Of a stretch of 64,000 nucleotides of DNA, positions 35,176-43,425 are shown one piece after another; position 1 is the stretch's first letter; every line of letters begins with the position of its first letter. The notes beneath the pieces were generated by a model. That model saw nothing but the letters and a program-made list of their open reading frames with translations, made no database searches and was not told the DNA's origin. Source of the stretch: an uncultured Eubacterium sp. Lineage in GTDB: Bacteria > Bacillota > Clostridia > Lachnospirales > Lachnospiraceae. Both the position numbers and the translations under genes were made by a program. Location of the stretch: NCBI GenBank assembly GCA_947089855.1, contig CAMUML010000001.1, positions 62,001 through 126,000 on the forward strand, in the 5' to 3' direction.

Positions 35176-35218
35176 ATTAGTGAAACCCTTGAAAGTCCAG
35201 TATTTTCAAGGGTTTTCT
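35176..35218 (+). terminator. rpsI terminator, also left copy of a 43-bp direct repeat
   Basis: The stem AAACCCTTGAAA / TTTCAAGGGTTT with a nine-base loop ends in TTTT and lies 27 bases after rpsI. The 43 bases from 35176 to 35218 recur at 36131-36173 with one mismatch (42 of 43 identical). Confidence 0.88.
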
Positions 35219-35296
35219 ATTTAAAAAAAATTTTATAAGCCTTGGGTGTAAAAAATCTGGCGGTTACATCGATTCCCTACCTTATGTGTATATTTA

Positions 35297-35641
35297 TTAA
35301 AGTGCCAACTTGTATAATGCTAACTGATTAAGGCTTACCCCCTCTTTTTCTGCTTCAATAGCTAATCTTTGATGCAAAGATTTTGGAAGCCTTACAACAA
35401 ACTTGCCGCTGTAATTACTTGGCGTTTCTGGAATTGGTATAGAGAGATTGTTTTCTATTTTTATTTGAATATATCCTTTCATTGCTTCATTAAGGCTTTC
35501 ATATAATCCTTCAAGTGTATCACTGGTACTTTGGCATCCGTCAAGTTCCAAAATTCTGCCATAGAAATAGTGTCCGCTTTCATCGTTCATTTCCTGTACT
35601 AATCTTGTATAGGGCAATTTCATATAATCTTTAACTTCCAT
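35297..35641 (-). CDS. hicB: HicB-type antitoxin
   Basis: The 114-residue protein has an N-terminal degraded RNase-H-like HicB domain (SGHYFYGRILELDGCQSTSDTLE, shown here only as YFYGRILELDGC and TLEGLYESLNEAM) and a C-terminal ribbon-helix-helix (GKFVVRLPKSLHQRLAIEAE). HicB binds and neutralises the HicA mRNA interferase and represses the operon. AAGGAGCAGG lies before the ATG. The toxin gene just upstream is broken, so the antitoxin survives alone. Confidence 0.88.
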   Translation of the reverse strand: MEVKDYMKLPYTRLVQEMNDESGHYFYGRILELDGCQSTSDTLEGLYESLNEAMKGYIQIKIENNLSIPIPETPSNYSGKFVVRLPKSLHQRLAIEAEKEGVSLNQLALYKLAL

Positions 35642-35683
35642 GCTTTCCTGCTCCTTTCCGCTTGCTATGCCATGATAAGGGGA

Positions 35684-35918
35684 TTATTCCACTATCCTAT
35701 TCAGCACATCTACAACATAAGCCTTTTTTAATGGACTCTCTTGCTTTATTGTTATCAAATCTCCTGTTTCTTTATTCAGATAATGTTTATGGCTTCCTTT
35801 TTGTCTTGCCGGAATATAGCCGTAAGCCGTATGCTGCTAAAACTTTGTCTATTTCTTCTGGCCGTATTCCATTTGGCTGTTGCTTCATTTTTTCAATTAT
35901 CTTTTTTACAGTTGGCAC
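35684..35918 (-). pseudogene. hicA: hicA toxin gene broken by a 7-bp tandem duplication
   Basis: From a GTG at 35918 behind GGGAG the frame reads MPTVKKIIEKMKQQPNGIRP... and then is lost at a duplicated TACGGCT (plus-strand AGCCGTA at 35818-35824 and 35825-35831). If one copy is removed, the translation continues as a 75-residue HicA with the catalytic-loop pattern GSHKHY and the end SPLKKAYVVDVLNRIVE. The broken frame stops soon after. HicA cleaves mRNA; this copy should be inactive. It precedes hicB in the usual order. Confidence 0.85.
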
Positions 35919-35942
35919 TGTAATTATCTCCCTTCTTATAAC

Positions 35943-35971
35943 ATGGTATCATATATAGTACTATGTGTCAA
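35943..35971 (-). promoter_or_regulatory. Possible hicAB promoter
   Basis: On the minus strand TTGACA (35971 to 35966) and TACCAT (35948 to 35943) are spaced by 17 bases, 25 bases before the hicA start. A small palindrome, ATAGTACTAT, lies between the two boxes and could be the antitoxin operator. Confidence 0.5.
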
Positions 35972-36029
35972 TATGAAAATAAATTATTGCTTCTATGTTT
36001 GTGCAGTATCAAAATAGGAAGTATATAAT

Positions 36030-36131
36030 AAGGGCATAGAGCTTGTATTTCTGAAAGAGCCGCATATCAACACAAGCACATACAAGAAAGCATTAGAGAG
36101 CAATATATCAATGGCCGGGACAAATGTATAA
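36030..36131 (+). pseudogene. Serine resolvase remnant
   Basis: About 33 codons read KGIELVFLKEPHINTSTYKK and continue to a stop at the edge of the direct repeat. The GIELVFLKEPHINTSTY pattern is that of the end of the catalytic domain of small serine resolvases carried by Clostridial mobile elements. There is no start, no N-terminal catalytic part and no C-terminal DNA-binding part, so only a scar remains. Confidence 0.65.
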
Positions 36132-36173
36132 TTAGTAAAACCCTTGAAAGTCCAGTATTTTCAAGGGTTTTCT
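36131..36173 (+). repeat. Right copy of the 43-bp rpsI-terminator repeat
   Basis: Differs from 35176-35218 only at the seventh base. It contains the full hairpin and T-run. The two copies bracket hicB, the broken hicA and the resolvase remnant (955 bases from copy to copy). Confidence 0.88.
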
Positions 36174-36243
36174 TTCTATCTGCGTTTTCAAAAAAGGCTT
36201 TGCCACTAAAAGATACAGGAAACTTTCGGTACCGTAATGAAAA

Positions 36244-36797
36244 TTAGATATTTAGCTTTTTAAAGTTAATCCATAAGTCATCATAGATGTTGGCTTTTAT
36301 CCTGTCCTGGAATGTGTACATTTCATAACTAAAATTATCCAATTCCAGATTGTATATCAAAATGCGTTCCTGGCGTGGGTCAATGATCCAGTATTCCCGT
36401 ACACCGGCATCTGCGTACAAATGAAGCTTCAATATAAAGTCATGGCTGGGGTTGCTGGGAGAAATAATTTCAATGATCCAGTCTGGGGCATCGGTGCAGC
36501 CACGGGCTGTTAATTTATTTGGATCACATATAACACTTATATCAGGCTCAACAATGGTTTTATTGTCATGAAACAGTTTTACAGCAAATGGAGCCGGATA
36601 AACCTCGCAGGGGCCTTTGGATATACGAATATAATCGTGAATTGCAGCGAAAAGTTCCATTAATATTTTTTGATGTAACCGGTTAGGTACAGCCATATTG
36701 TAGAATTGCCCGTAATCAGTTCAGCCCGGATGTTTTCCGGTAGATTGTAATAATCATCCTCGGTATAGATATTAGGTTGTACCAATGGTTGTGGCAT
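36244..36797 (-). pseudogene. Uma2-family (DUF820) nuclease-like gene with a frameshift
   Basis: The open part from ATG 36696 (150 codons) has the Uma2 core VEPDISVICDPNK and APDWIIEIISPSN and GVREYWIIDP, which resembles restriction-endonuclease-like folds. Upstream, from ATG 36797 with AAAGGAGT before it, 28 more codons (MPQPLVQPNIYTEDDYYNLP and on to AELI) join it after one missing base near 36713. With that base restored the product is about 184 residues with a normal Uma2 start. Either the gene is dead, or it uses a shortened start, or the base is a sequencing error. Confidence 0.7.
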
Positions 36798-36836
36798 TAC
36801 GGCACTCCTTTCTTTTGAAGCCTTCTCTTTTCCTGG

Positions 36837-37382
36837 TCAACAGTTCCCCAGTCCACGCAATATCATAATATGATACTCTTCATCCTGTATAATGCGTGCC
36901 AAGACAGCACATACATCCTCATCCCGTATCATTTTCATATGCATACGGTATTGCTGTATAGCTGCCTGCTCCGACTCAATGCCGATAGCTGCCATCTGCG
37001 CTGGGAGCTGTGCCAAAGACAGGTATTCAGGCGTCCATAACCGCATCCTGCCGTTTGGCTGTTTGGCAGCATAATCAAGGTTGCCCCCAAGCAGGCAGAT
37101 AAGTTCCCCCAATTTTTGAAGATGCATCATTTCAGCCATTGCGATACTTAAAATGGTACGTGCCATAGTACAATTGACCGAAGCAAGCCGGTTTTCATTG
37201 TTAATATACTGTGTAATTGCTGACAGCTCAGATACAGAGCCGCAGTAATCGATACTGAGCAGGTTTGCGTAAGATGGATTTTTCCCTTTTACCCGTATAG
37301 GCGGGTAAGGCAGCTCCATCATAGCAGGGTGTATGCCGGAAAAGCTGCACGGTGCAGCGGTGTTTGTTTTTGCTTCTTCCAT
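36837..37382 (-). CDS. Ferritin-like di-iron protein
   Basis: The 181-residue protein consists of long helices with pairs of metal-ligand patterns: SELSAITQYINNENR, AEMMHLQKLGEL, IESEQAAIQQYRMHM and DEEYHIMIL, as in the ferritin/rubrerythrin superfamily. It has no rubredoxin cysteines. Related clostridial proteins are annotated only as ferritin-like; a role in peroxide or iron handling is likely but not shown. GGAAGGAG lies before the ATG. Confidence 0.75.
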   Translation of the reverse strand: MEEAKTNTAAPCSFSGIHPAMMELPYPPIRVKGKNPSYANLLSIDYCGSVSELSAITQYINNENRLASVNCTMARTILSIAMAEMMHLQKLGELICLLGGNLDYAAKQPNGRMRLWTPEYLSLAQLPAQMAAIGIESEQAAIQQYRMHMKMIRDEDVCAVLARIIQDEEYHIMILRGLGNC

Positions 37383-37506
37383 AGTTATTCTCCTTCCAAT
37401 ATGGATTCCTATTCATAGCCATGCAAGCCGTTTTGGCTTGAAAATGGCTTTATTAATAGCGTTCTACTATAATATATTGGAATTGGAAAAATGTGTGTAT
37501 GGATGT

Positions 37507-38928
37507 TTATTTCTTCATACAGCAATGCTTGTATTTTTTTCCGGATCCACATGGGCAAGGGTCATTGCGCCCAATCTTTTGCGTTTGGCGTACATATGGC
37601 CTGTCCGGAAAGCTGTTGTCCAACCTGGTCCCCATAACCTTTGTTTTTTCCTGTGGGTATTCTTCATAATAGTATCCGCAAGAAAAAAGTGGTTCGAGGC
37701 GGCGGTAAGTTTTTTGAAGCTTTTCTTTTAAGTGTACAATATTTTTGGTATATTGCAATTGTTCGATAAATTCAGCAATTTTTTCGTATTCCTGCGGGTG
37801 TTCCTTTTGGATGATGTTAGCCTGTGCGATAACCTCGTCCTGCTGTTCGATCAAACATAGCTGTGTATCCAGTATGGCAAATTTCTGGTAGGCAGAATCC
37901 GCATCGGACAGATCATAATAGATTTCGATATAACGGGCGAGCGTGTCGCAAATCCGGCTGTCTTCGATAACACGGTGGTGGTAGTATTCGGTTACGGCTT
38001 CTTCTACCCGTTCTTCGTTTGGGCTATTGGCGCATAGCTTGCGCAGGGCATCAAATACCCGTTCCACTTGTATGTATTCTGCCGAACCATACGTGGGCCT
38101 TACACACGTCCGGGCGACTACCATTGCAATATCAGGTACATGTGGTTTTAGGTAAATACCGTATTGGCCTAATGTGTTATATAAACGCTCTAAAATTTCC
38201 AAAAGCGGTGGTTCTTGCTGAATTGCTTCTTTTGCAGGCTTATGGAACGCTGCATAATAATTCATGCTTAATAAGCACATATAAGACTCGATCAAAAATT
38301 GAATTTCATTTTTGTGCCACCGTTTATCTTGCCGGATGACCTGCAGCAAGACCGGGATCCCTGTGCTGTACAGGCGGCTTTCCCGGCATGCATTGGCATA
38401 GGACAAGAGGAATTCCGTATCTTGGCAGCCAAGCTGATAAGCTTGTTCAAAAGCAGAAATGGCTTTTTTGGTATAGCCACGTTCTAAATAGGAAAAGGCC
38501 AGTTCACGGCGGAACCATTTGTTTTCCGGCTCTTTTTTGACCAGAAGTTCGCTGCTTTTTACAGCTTTTCCAGTATTATGGCACCGGCGCTGTGCAATAT
38601 TCAGCATATAAAGGAACTGTATTTCGTCCGGGAAATGCGCCCAGGCTTCTTCACAGGCATCCCGGTATTTTTCGTTGTTCCGCTGCCGGTTGTATTTTTC
38701 GATCTGCTCCAGCATTTTTTTTGCCCAAGGTTCAGATGGGGACGGAAATACAGGGCCTGACGGTGCTTCCTGTGCATTTTTAAGCTGTTCATATGCTTCC
38801 CGGATCTGTTGGAACCGTTCTGGATCGGATTCCGGAGAATACCGCCGGATCAATCGGAAATAAGCACGTTTGATTTCCGCCTGCGTTGCGCCAGGCTGCA
38901 GGCCAAGTATTTCATAGTATAAATTCAT
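37507..38928 (-). CDS. J-domain protein with SEC-C zinc motif, part of accessory chaperone operon
   Basis: The 473-residue protein starts with a J-like domain (residues 1-50, [19 protein letters not shown] and [20 protein letters not shown]), continues with helical TPR-like repeats, and ends with a SEC-C motif ([17 protein letters not shown]). The J-domain loop that should read HPD reads SPE, so normal stimulation of an Hsp70 is in doubt. It is the third gene after a GrpE-like protein and an Hsp70, with an 18-base gap, so the three probably act together. Confidence 0.85.
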   Translation of the reverse strand: MNLYYEILGLQPGATQAEIKRAYFRLIRRYSPESDPERFQQIREAYEQLKNAQEAPSGPVFPSPSEPWAKKMLEQIEKYNRQRNNEKYRDACEEAWAHFPDEIQFLYMLNIAQRRCHNTGKAVKSSELLVKKEPENKWFRRELAFSYLERGYTKKAISAFEQAYQLGCQDTEFLLSYANACRESRLYSTGIPVLLQVIRQDKRWHKNEIQFLIESYMCLLSMNYYAAFHKPAKEAIQQEPPLLEILERLYNTLGQYGIYLKPHVPDIAMVVARTCVRPTYGSAEYIQVERVFDALRKLCANSPNEERVEEAVTEYYHHRVIEDSRICDTLARYIEIYYDLSDADSAYQKFAILDTQLCLIEQQDEVIAQANIIQKEHPQEYEKIAEFIEQLQYTKNIVHLKEKLQKTYRRLEPLFSCGYYYEEYPQEKTKVMGTRLDNSFPDRPYVRQTQKIGRNDPCPCGSGKKYKHCCMKK

Positions 38929-38946
38929 AAAGGCTGTTCCTCAATT

Positions 38947-40653
38947 TTATATTTCAAAATCTTCTAAAGTATCTAAAAGTTCCTGCTCGGCTTCTTTTGC
39001 AGCAGCCAGGTCTTCCAGCAGCAGGGATTCTTTCAGTTCGTATAGGGTTTCTTCCAGGTCTTCTTTTAAAAACGCATCTTTTTCAACGCGCGGGTCTTCC
39101 AGTGCACGTTCGGTACGGCGTATAATGGTACGGAACTGGCGTGCATTCGGCGCCTCTTTCCATTTACTGACATCGATTTTTGGTGCGGTAGTATCGTGCT
39201 CCTGCATCATGTCAATATCGATCGAAGCGTCTGCCCCAGTACTTAATATCGATGCTTTGACGTTCAGCATGCCATTCATATTATAAGAAAATTCCACATT
39301 GATTTTTTCAACGCCGGCTTTCCTAGGCGGGATGTCACGGATAATAAAATCCCCCAACGAGTGGTTGCGGCTTGCGTAAGGGCTTTCCCCTTGGTAAACA
39401 TCAATATGCGCTTCCATCTGGTAATCCCAGCTTGTATAATAAATATGGCTGCGGGTCGTTGGGATCGTTACATTCCGGGGGATTACGACGCTCATGCGGT
39501 CGTCGGTCATTTCATCCATAGCGCGGATGCCGAGCGTATACGGATTTACATCAGTCATCATAATGCTGTTTTCCTGGCTGATGCTGCCCTCAATAATGCC
39601 TGCTTGGATTGAAGCGCCTTCTGCTACGGCATAATCTGGGTTGACCGCCTGGGAAGGTTCGATGTCCAGGTAATTTTTGATGTCTTTGGATACGATCGGC
39701 ATTCTGGTAGACCCGCCGACTAAGATCACACGGTCGATTTCAGAGGCCAGGATTTCACTGTCAGCCAGTACGACGTCGATTGGCTGATGGGTCCGTTCCA
39801 GCAGTTCCTGTGCCATTTCTTCAAATTCTTCGACCGTAACCGTTTCATCTAAGGCCAGTGGCTCCCCATCTTTTTCCGCAATCATTGGGATGAGCACATG
39901 GTAAGAAGATTCTGTGCTTAATGTTTTTTTGCAGCGTTCCGCTTCTTCTTTTAATTTTACCATAGCGAATTTATTGCTGCTTAAATCTACGCCGTGTTTT
40001 TCTTGGAACTGGCTGATAAAACGGCTAATCAGCTTTTCATCGAAATCTTTGCCACCGAGCTGGTTATCGCCGCTGCTGGCTTTTACTTCCAGTACGCCGT
40101 CAAACATTTCAAGCAGCGTCACGTCAAACGTGCCGCCGCCCAGGTCGTATACCAGTATGTGGCTTTCTTCTTCCATATGTTCCAGCCCATAGCTTAAAGC
40201 AGCTGCGGTTGGTTCATTTAAAATACGTTCTACTTCCAGCCCCGCCTTGGTACCGGCTTCTACAGTAGCCTGGCGCTGGATGTCGTCAAAATATGCGGGT
40301 ACGGAAATAACCGCGCGGGTAATGGGTTCGTTTAAATATTCCGAAGCATAGGACTTTACGTATTCCAGCAGTTTTGCAGAAAGTTCAACGGGTGTATAGG
40401 AAAGGCCGCCCAATGGGATTTTTTCCGTAGTACCGATTTTCCGTTTTATTTCAATAGCGGTATTTTCCGGCGACAGTAAATATTGTGCACGTGCTTTTTC
40501 CCCTATCATAAAATTGCCTTCCGGATCCTTGCCGACAGCTGACGGTGTGATAATTTCATTTTCTAGATTGACAATCATAACCGGTTTTCCGTCACGGATC
40601 ACAGCGGCTTCTGTTGTAGATGTACCTAAATCAATGCCGATAATTGTGCTCAT
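38947..40653 (-). CDS. Accessory Hsp70 (DnaK-like) chaperone
   Basis: The 568-residue protein has the Hsp70 ATPase domain (IIGIDLGTSTTEAAV, VYDLGGGTFDVTLLEM, VILVGGSTRMP) and a substrate-binding domain starting NPYTLGI with a short helical lid. It lacks the long C-terminal tail of DnaK and is about 50 residues shorter. The start used here is ATG 40653, with AGGAGT before it; the frame runs ten codons further. It lies in an operon with GrpE-like and J-like genes, separate from the standard heat-shock operon and without hrcA. Confidence 0.88.
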   Translation of the reverse strand: MSTIIGIDLGTSTTEAAVIRDGKPVMIVNLENEIITPSAVGKDPEGNFMIGEKARAQYLLSPENTAIEIKRKIGTTEKIPLGGLSYTPVELSAKLLEYVKSYASEYLNEPITRAVISVPAYFDDIQRQATVEAGTKAGLEVERILNEPTAAALSYGLEHMEEESHILVYDLGGGTFDVTLLEMFDGVLEVKASSGDNQLGGKDFDEKLISRFISQFQEKHGVDLSSNKFAMVKLKEEAERCKKTLSTESSYHVLIPMIAEKDGEPLALDETVTVEEFEEMAQELLERTHQPIDVVLADSEILASEIDRVILVGGSTRMPIVSKDIKNYLDIEPSQAVNPDYAVAEGASIQAGIIEGSISQENSIMMTDVNPYTLGIRAMDEMTDDRMSVVIPRNVTIPTTRSHIYYTSWDYQMEAHIDVYQGESPYASRNHSLGDFIIRDIPPRKAGVEKINVEFSYNMNGMLNVKASILSTGADASIDIDMMQEHDTTAPKIDVSKWKEAPNARQFRTIIRRTERALEDPRVEKDAFLKEDLEETLYELKESLLLEDLAAAKEAEQELLDTLEDFEI

Positions 40654-40722
40654 TTGTACTCCTATTCTTTGTTGCTGCGGCAAAATATGCGGGATTGCCG
40701 CGCGGTTGATAATATTTGCATG

Positions 40723-41511
40723 TTATTCTTTTCCGGTTTTCGGTACCATACGGTATGCAGCAGCCTGTGCTTTCTTTTTTACCTTCCCTTTATAAATATA
40801 TCCGCAGCGGTAAATATCTGAGATTTTTTTATCTAAGGCCGGGTCAGTGGTTTCTACGGCTTCCACAATTTCATGCAGTGCATAGTCGACCTTAGCACCG
40901 CGTTCCTGGATGATACGGATGCCGCATTGCTGTAGGCTGCGCTGCAGGTTTTGTTCCATAAGCGCTACCTGTTTTGACCATTTGCCGCCGGTTGCTTCGG
41001 CAAAACGTTTTAAGTTCCAAAACTGTTCCTGGTAGGCTTCAAACAGGTCTAGCAGCAGTTTTTCAGTATGCGCGTGTTCCCGGAACCTGTCCTGGATGCC
41101 CTGTTCGTCGGACTTTTTTTCTTCCCATTCATCCAATAGGTCTTCAATTGCCATGTCATGCTTTTGCACTGCGGTATGGAGCTGGTTGATATTCTGGCCC
41201 AAGCGGCCGTCCAGTTCAGTAACTGCCTTGTTTAAAGCAGCAAGCTGGCCTGCGGTTTTGCCAAGGGAATCCAGATCCAGCTTCTGCAGGTTAGTGCTAA
41301 GGGAGTCCAAGTCCAGCTTCTGCAGGTTAGTGCTAAGGGAGTCCAAGTCCAGCTTCTGTAAATTTTGGCCCAGTGGGCCAAGATCTGGATGGGGAAGCTG
41401 GCTAAGGGCATCTAACTGGGAAGTATTGGCACAGATTGCCTCTTCCATTGACTGGAGCCGTTCTTCCACTTTTTGAAAAAACGCTTCCTGCTGTTTATTT
41501 CGAAAAAACAT
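40723..41511 (-). CDS. GrpE-like nucleotide exchange factor with 12-residue repeats
   Basis: The 262-residue protein has an N-terminal coiled coil that contains three tandem copies of NLQKLDLDSLST (about residues 49-85), a helical middle and a C-terminal GrpE-type domain (HEIVEAVETTDP ... IYRCGYIYKGKVKKKAQAAAYR, in two pieces). GrpE releases ADP from Hsp70. The protein is longer than normal GrpE because of the repeated N-terminal rod. It heads the operon and has a promoter at 41556-41583. Confidence 0.8.
   Translation of the reverse strand: MFFRNKQQEAFFQKVEERLQSMEEAICANTSQLDALSQLPHPDLGPLGQNLQKLDLDSLSTNLQKLDLDSLSTNLQKLDLDSLGKTAGQLAALNKAVTELDGRLGQNINQLHTAVQKHDMAIEDLLDEWEEKKSDEQGIQDRFREHAHTEKLLLDLFEAYQEQFWNLKRFAEATGGKWSKQVALMEQNLQRSLQQCGIRIIQERGAKVDYALHEIVEAVETTDPALDKKISDIYRCGYIYKGKVKKKAQAAAYRMVPKTGKE
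41278..41385 (-). repeat. 36-bp in-frame tandem repeat inside the GrpE-like gene
   Basis: Two identical 36-base units (41278-41313 and 41314-41349) and a third diverged unit, coding for NLQKLDLDSLST. The period is a multiple of three, so copy-number change would lengthen or shorten the coiled coil without a frameshift. Confidence 0.9.
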
Positions 41512-41555
41512 ATAATATTCCTTCCTAAAAATAATTAAGCCGTTTTCTATCCCCT

Positions 41556-41583
41556 AGTATAACACGAAAATGCAGATACTCAA
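41556..41583 (-). promoter_or_regulatory. Promoter of the accessory chaperone operon
   Basis: On the minus strand TTGAGT (41583 to 41578) and TATACT (41561 to 41556) with a 16-base spacer, 45 bases before the GrpE-like start. No CIRCE-type inverted repeat was seen. Confidence 0.6.
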
Positions 41584-41639
41584 CCACATTTTTGCAGAAT
41601 AAAGCAGATATTGTTATAATTCTGGTTAGAATAGTAACT

Positions 41640-41850
41640 AATTCTGCAACAGTTCAGATAGGCCTGCGCATTTACTGCGCTGACTGTATGAAACTGTAGT
41701 GGCTGTAGGGCATCCGGTCTTCACTCCGTTTCGGCCGTTGCTGAACAAGCGCCACTGGCGTTTAGCAACCCATCGTGAAGCGATTTGCAATGGCTGGATA
41801 CGTAACAGTTCAATGGGTTATCTTGGCGTTACATAATTCTTGGGTCAGGA
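41640..41850. repeat. Palindrome-rich intergenic region (family E and others)
   Basis: This is most of the 524-base gap between the divergent GrpE-like and ferredoxin-like genes. It holds AGGCCTGCGCATTTACTGCG (41670 onward), which recurs in reverse at 46428-46448, a hairpin near GTTGCTGAAC/GTTTAGCAAC, and the repeated phrase AACAGTTCA at both ends. No gene is seen. Confidence 0.55.
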
Positions 41851-42035
41851 ACACACACCATCTGCAGATATTATTACGGTTCAAACATATCCAAATGCAT
41901 TGAAACTGGCAGCTATTTGTGGTAACCTATTGATCAATCCTTCCAGCCGCACCGGGCATCGCTTATGCCTGCCTGGCTGGGTAGGGCGCAAAATTTTCTG
42001 CTTGACAGTATAGAAAACAGGGGGTGAAAGGCAGT

Positions 42036-43328
42036 ATGGGGCATTTAACAACAAGGGACGCTTATAAAAATCTGGAGGAACGGATCAACTGGTTTACACA
42101 AGGGGCGCCGCCATCGGATACGCTTTATAAAATCCTTCAGGTATTGTATACCGAAAAAGAGGCAAAATGGGCAGCGTTGCTTCCTGTCCGGCCTTTTACG
42201 TTAAAAAAAGCTGCAAAAGTATGGGGTACTACGCAGGCCAAGGCGGAAAAGCTGTTAGACCATCTTTGTGAAAAAGCGCTGTTGGTGGATTCTGAATATC
42301 ATGGAGAACGGCAGTTTGTAATGCCGCCGCCAATGGCAGGGTTTATTGAGTTTGCGTTAATGCGGACAAGAGGGGATATAGACCAGAAGTATTTAAGTAA
42401 CCTGTATTACCAGTATATGAATGTGGAAGAAGATTTTATTAAGGACCTGTTTTTTGCTACCGAAACAAGGCTGGGGCGTGTTTTTGTACAGGAGCCGGTG
42501 CTGGCAAATGCAAAGACAAACCACATTTTAGACTATGAACGTGCGACACATATTGTGGAGGAAGCGTCTTATATTGGGCTTGGCACTTGCTATTGCAGGC
42601 ATAAAATGTACCATGCCGGGCATCCCTGCGAAATAAATGCGCCGTGGGATGTGTGCCTGACGTTTGGCAATGTGGCACGTTCCCTTGCCGAACATGGTTC
42701 TTATGCGCGGCTCATTTCAAAAGAAGAAGCAAAGGATGTGCTGGCGCGTTCTTATGCAAGCAACCTGGTGCAGATCGGGGAAAATGTCAGGGAACATCCG
42801 GCCTTTATCTGCAACTGCTGTGGATGCTGCTGTGAAGCATTGCAGGCGGCAAGGCGTTTTGGCCCGATGCAGCCGGTGGCAACGACGAATTATATCCCAA
42901 AAATATCTTACCAGAAATGTATCGGATGCGGCAAATGCGCGAAAGCCTGCCCGATTTTGGCGATTGCAGTAGAAACGAAGGAAAATGGCAAAGCAAAGCC
43001 TGCCATTGATACCGAAATCTGCCTTGGCTGCGGTGTCTGTGCCAGGAATTGCCCTGTGGGGGCAATCGAACTGGAACGGCGGCCAATACAAGTGATCACG
43101 CCAGTGAACAGTACCCATCGGTTTGTTTTACAGGCAATTGAAAAAGGGACGCTGCAGAACCTGATTTTTGATAACCAGGCGTTTGCAAACCACCGGGCAA
43201 TGGCGGCAGTGTTTGCAACGATACTGAAACTGCCGCCTTTAAAACAGGCACTGGCAAGCAAGCAGTTTCGGTCGGTGTATCTGGATAAGCTGCTGTCTAT
43301 GCAGAAAAAGCACAGTGAAAAGGATTAG
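42036..43328 (+). CDS. 4Fe-4S dicluster protein
   Basis: The 430-residue protein has an N-terminal winged-helix-like part (about 10-100), a cysteine-rich middle (GTCYCRHKMYHAGHPCE and CNCCGCCCE), and two C-terminal ferredoxin motifs, CIGCGKCAKACP and CLGCGVCARNCP, that should hold two 4Fe-4S clusters. Annotated relatives are widespread in anaerobes without a known role; electron transfer in the cytoplasm is likely. ATG 42036 is preferred over the GTG four codons upstream because of the GGGGGTGA site. Confidence 0.8.
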   Translation: MGHLTTRDAYKNLEERINWFTQGAPPSDTLYKILQVLYTEKEAKWAALLPVRPFTLKKAAKVWGTTQAKAEKLLDHLCEKALLVDSEYHGERQFVMPPPMAGFIEFALMRTRGDIDQKYLSNLYYQYMNVEEDFIKDLFFATETRLGRVFVQEPVLANAKTNHILDYERATHIVEEASYIGLGTCYCRHKMYHAGHPCEINAPWDVCLTFGNVARSLAEHGSYARLISKEEAKDVLARSYASNLVQIGENVREHPAFICNCCGCCCEALQAARRFGPMQPVATTNYIPKISYQKCIGCGKCAKACPILAIAVETKENGKAKPAIDTEICLGCGVCARNCPVGAIELERRPIQVITPVNSTHRFVLQAIEKGTLQNLIFDNQAFANHRAMAAVFATILKLPPLKQALASKQFRSVYLDKLLSMQKKHSEKD

Positions 43329-43336
43329 GATCATAG

Positions 43337-43368
43337 AAAAGCAGAGGGCTACGGGCCTTCTGCTTTTT
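43337..43368 (+). terminator. Intrinsic terminator after the 4Fe-4S gene
   Basis: Stem AAAAGCAGAGGGC / GGCCTTCTGCTTTT with a short loop and a T-run. It separates this gene from the recombinase. Confidence 0.75.
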
Positions 43369-43425
43369 GTTTGCCCATGATACAATCCATATCGTTATGC
43401 AATAAGTAAAAGAATGGAGGCAAAA

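Noticed and set aside
35662..35958. Open frame on the plus strand opposite hicA
   Set aside because: It is the antisense of the broken hicA gene; it has no ribosome site and its translation is a hydrophobic by-product of AT-rich DNA.
41278..41385. Short direct repeats that resemble a CRISPR array
   Set aside because: The units are contiguous with no spacers, have a 36-base period that keeps the reading frame, and encode a repeated protein segment. No cas genes are present.
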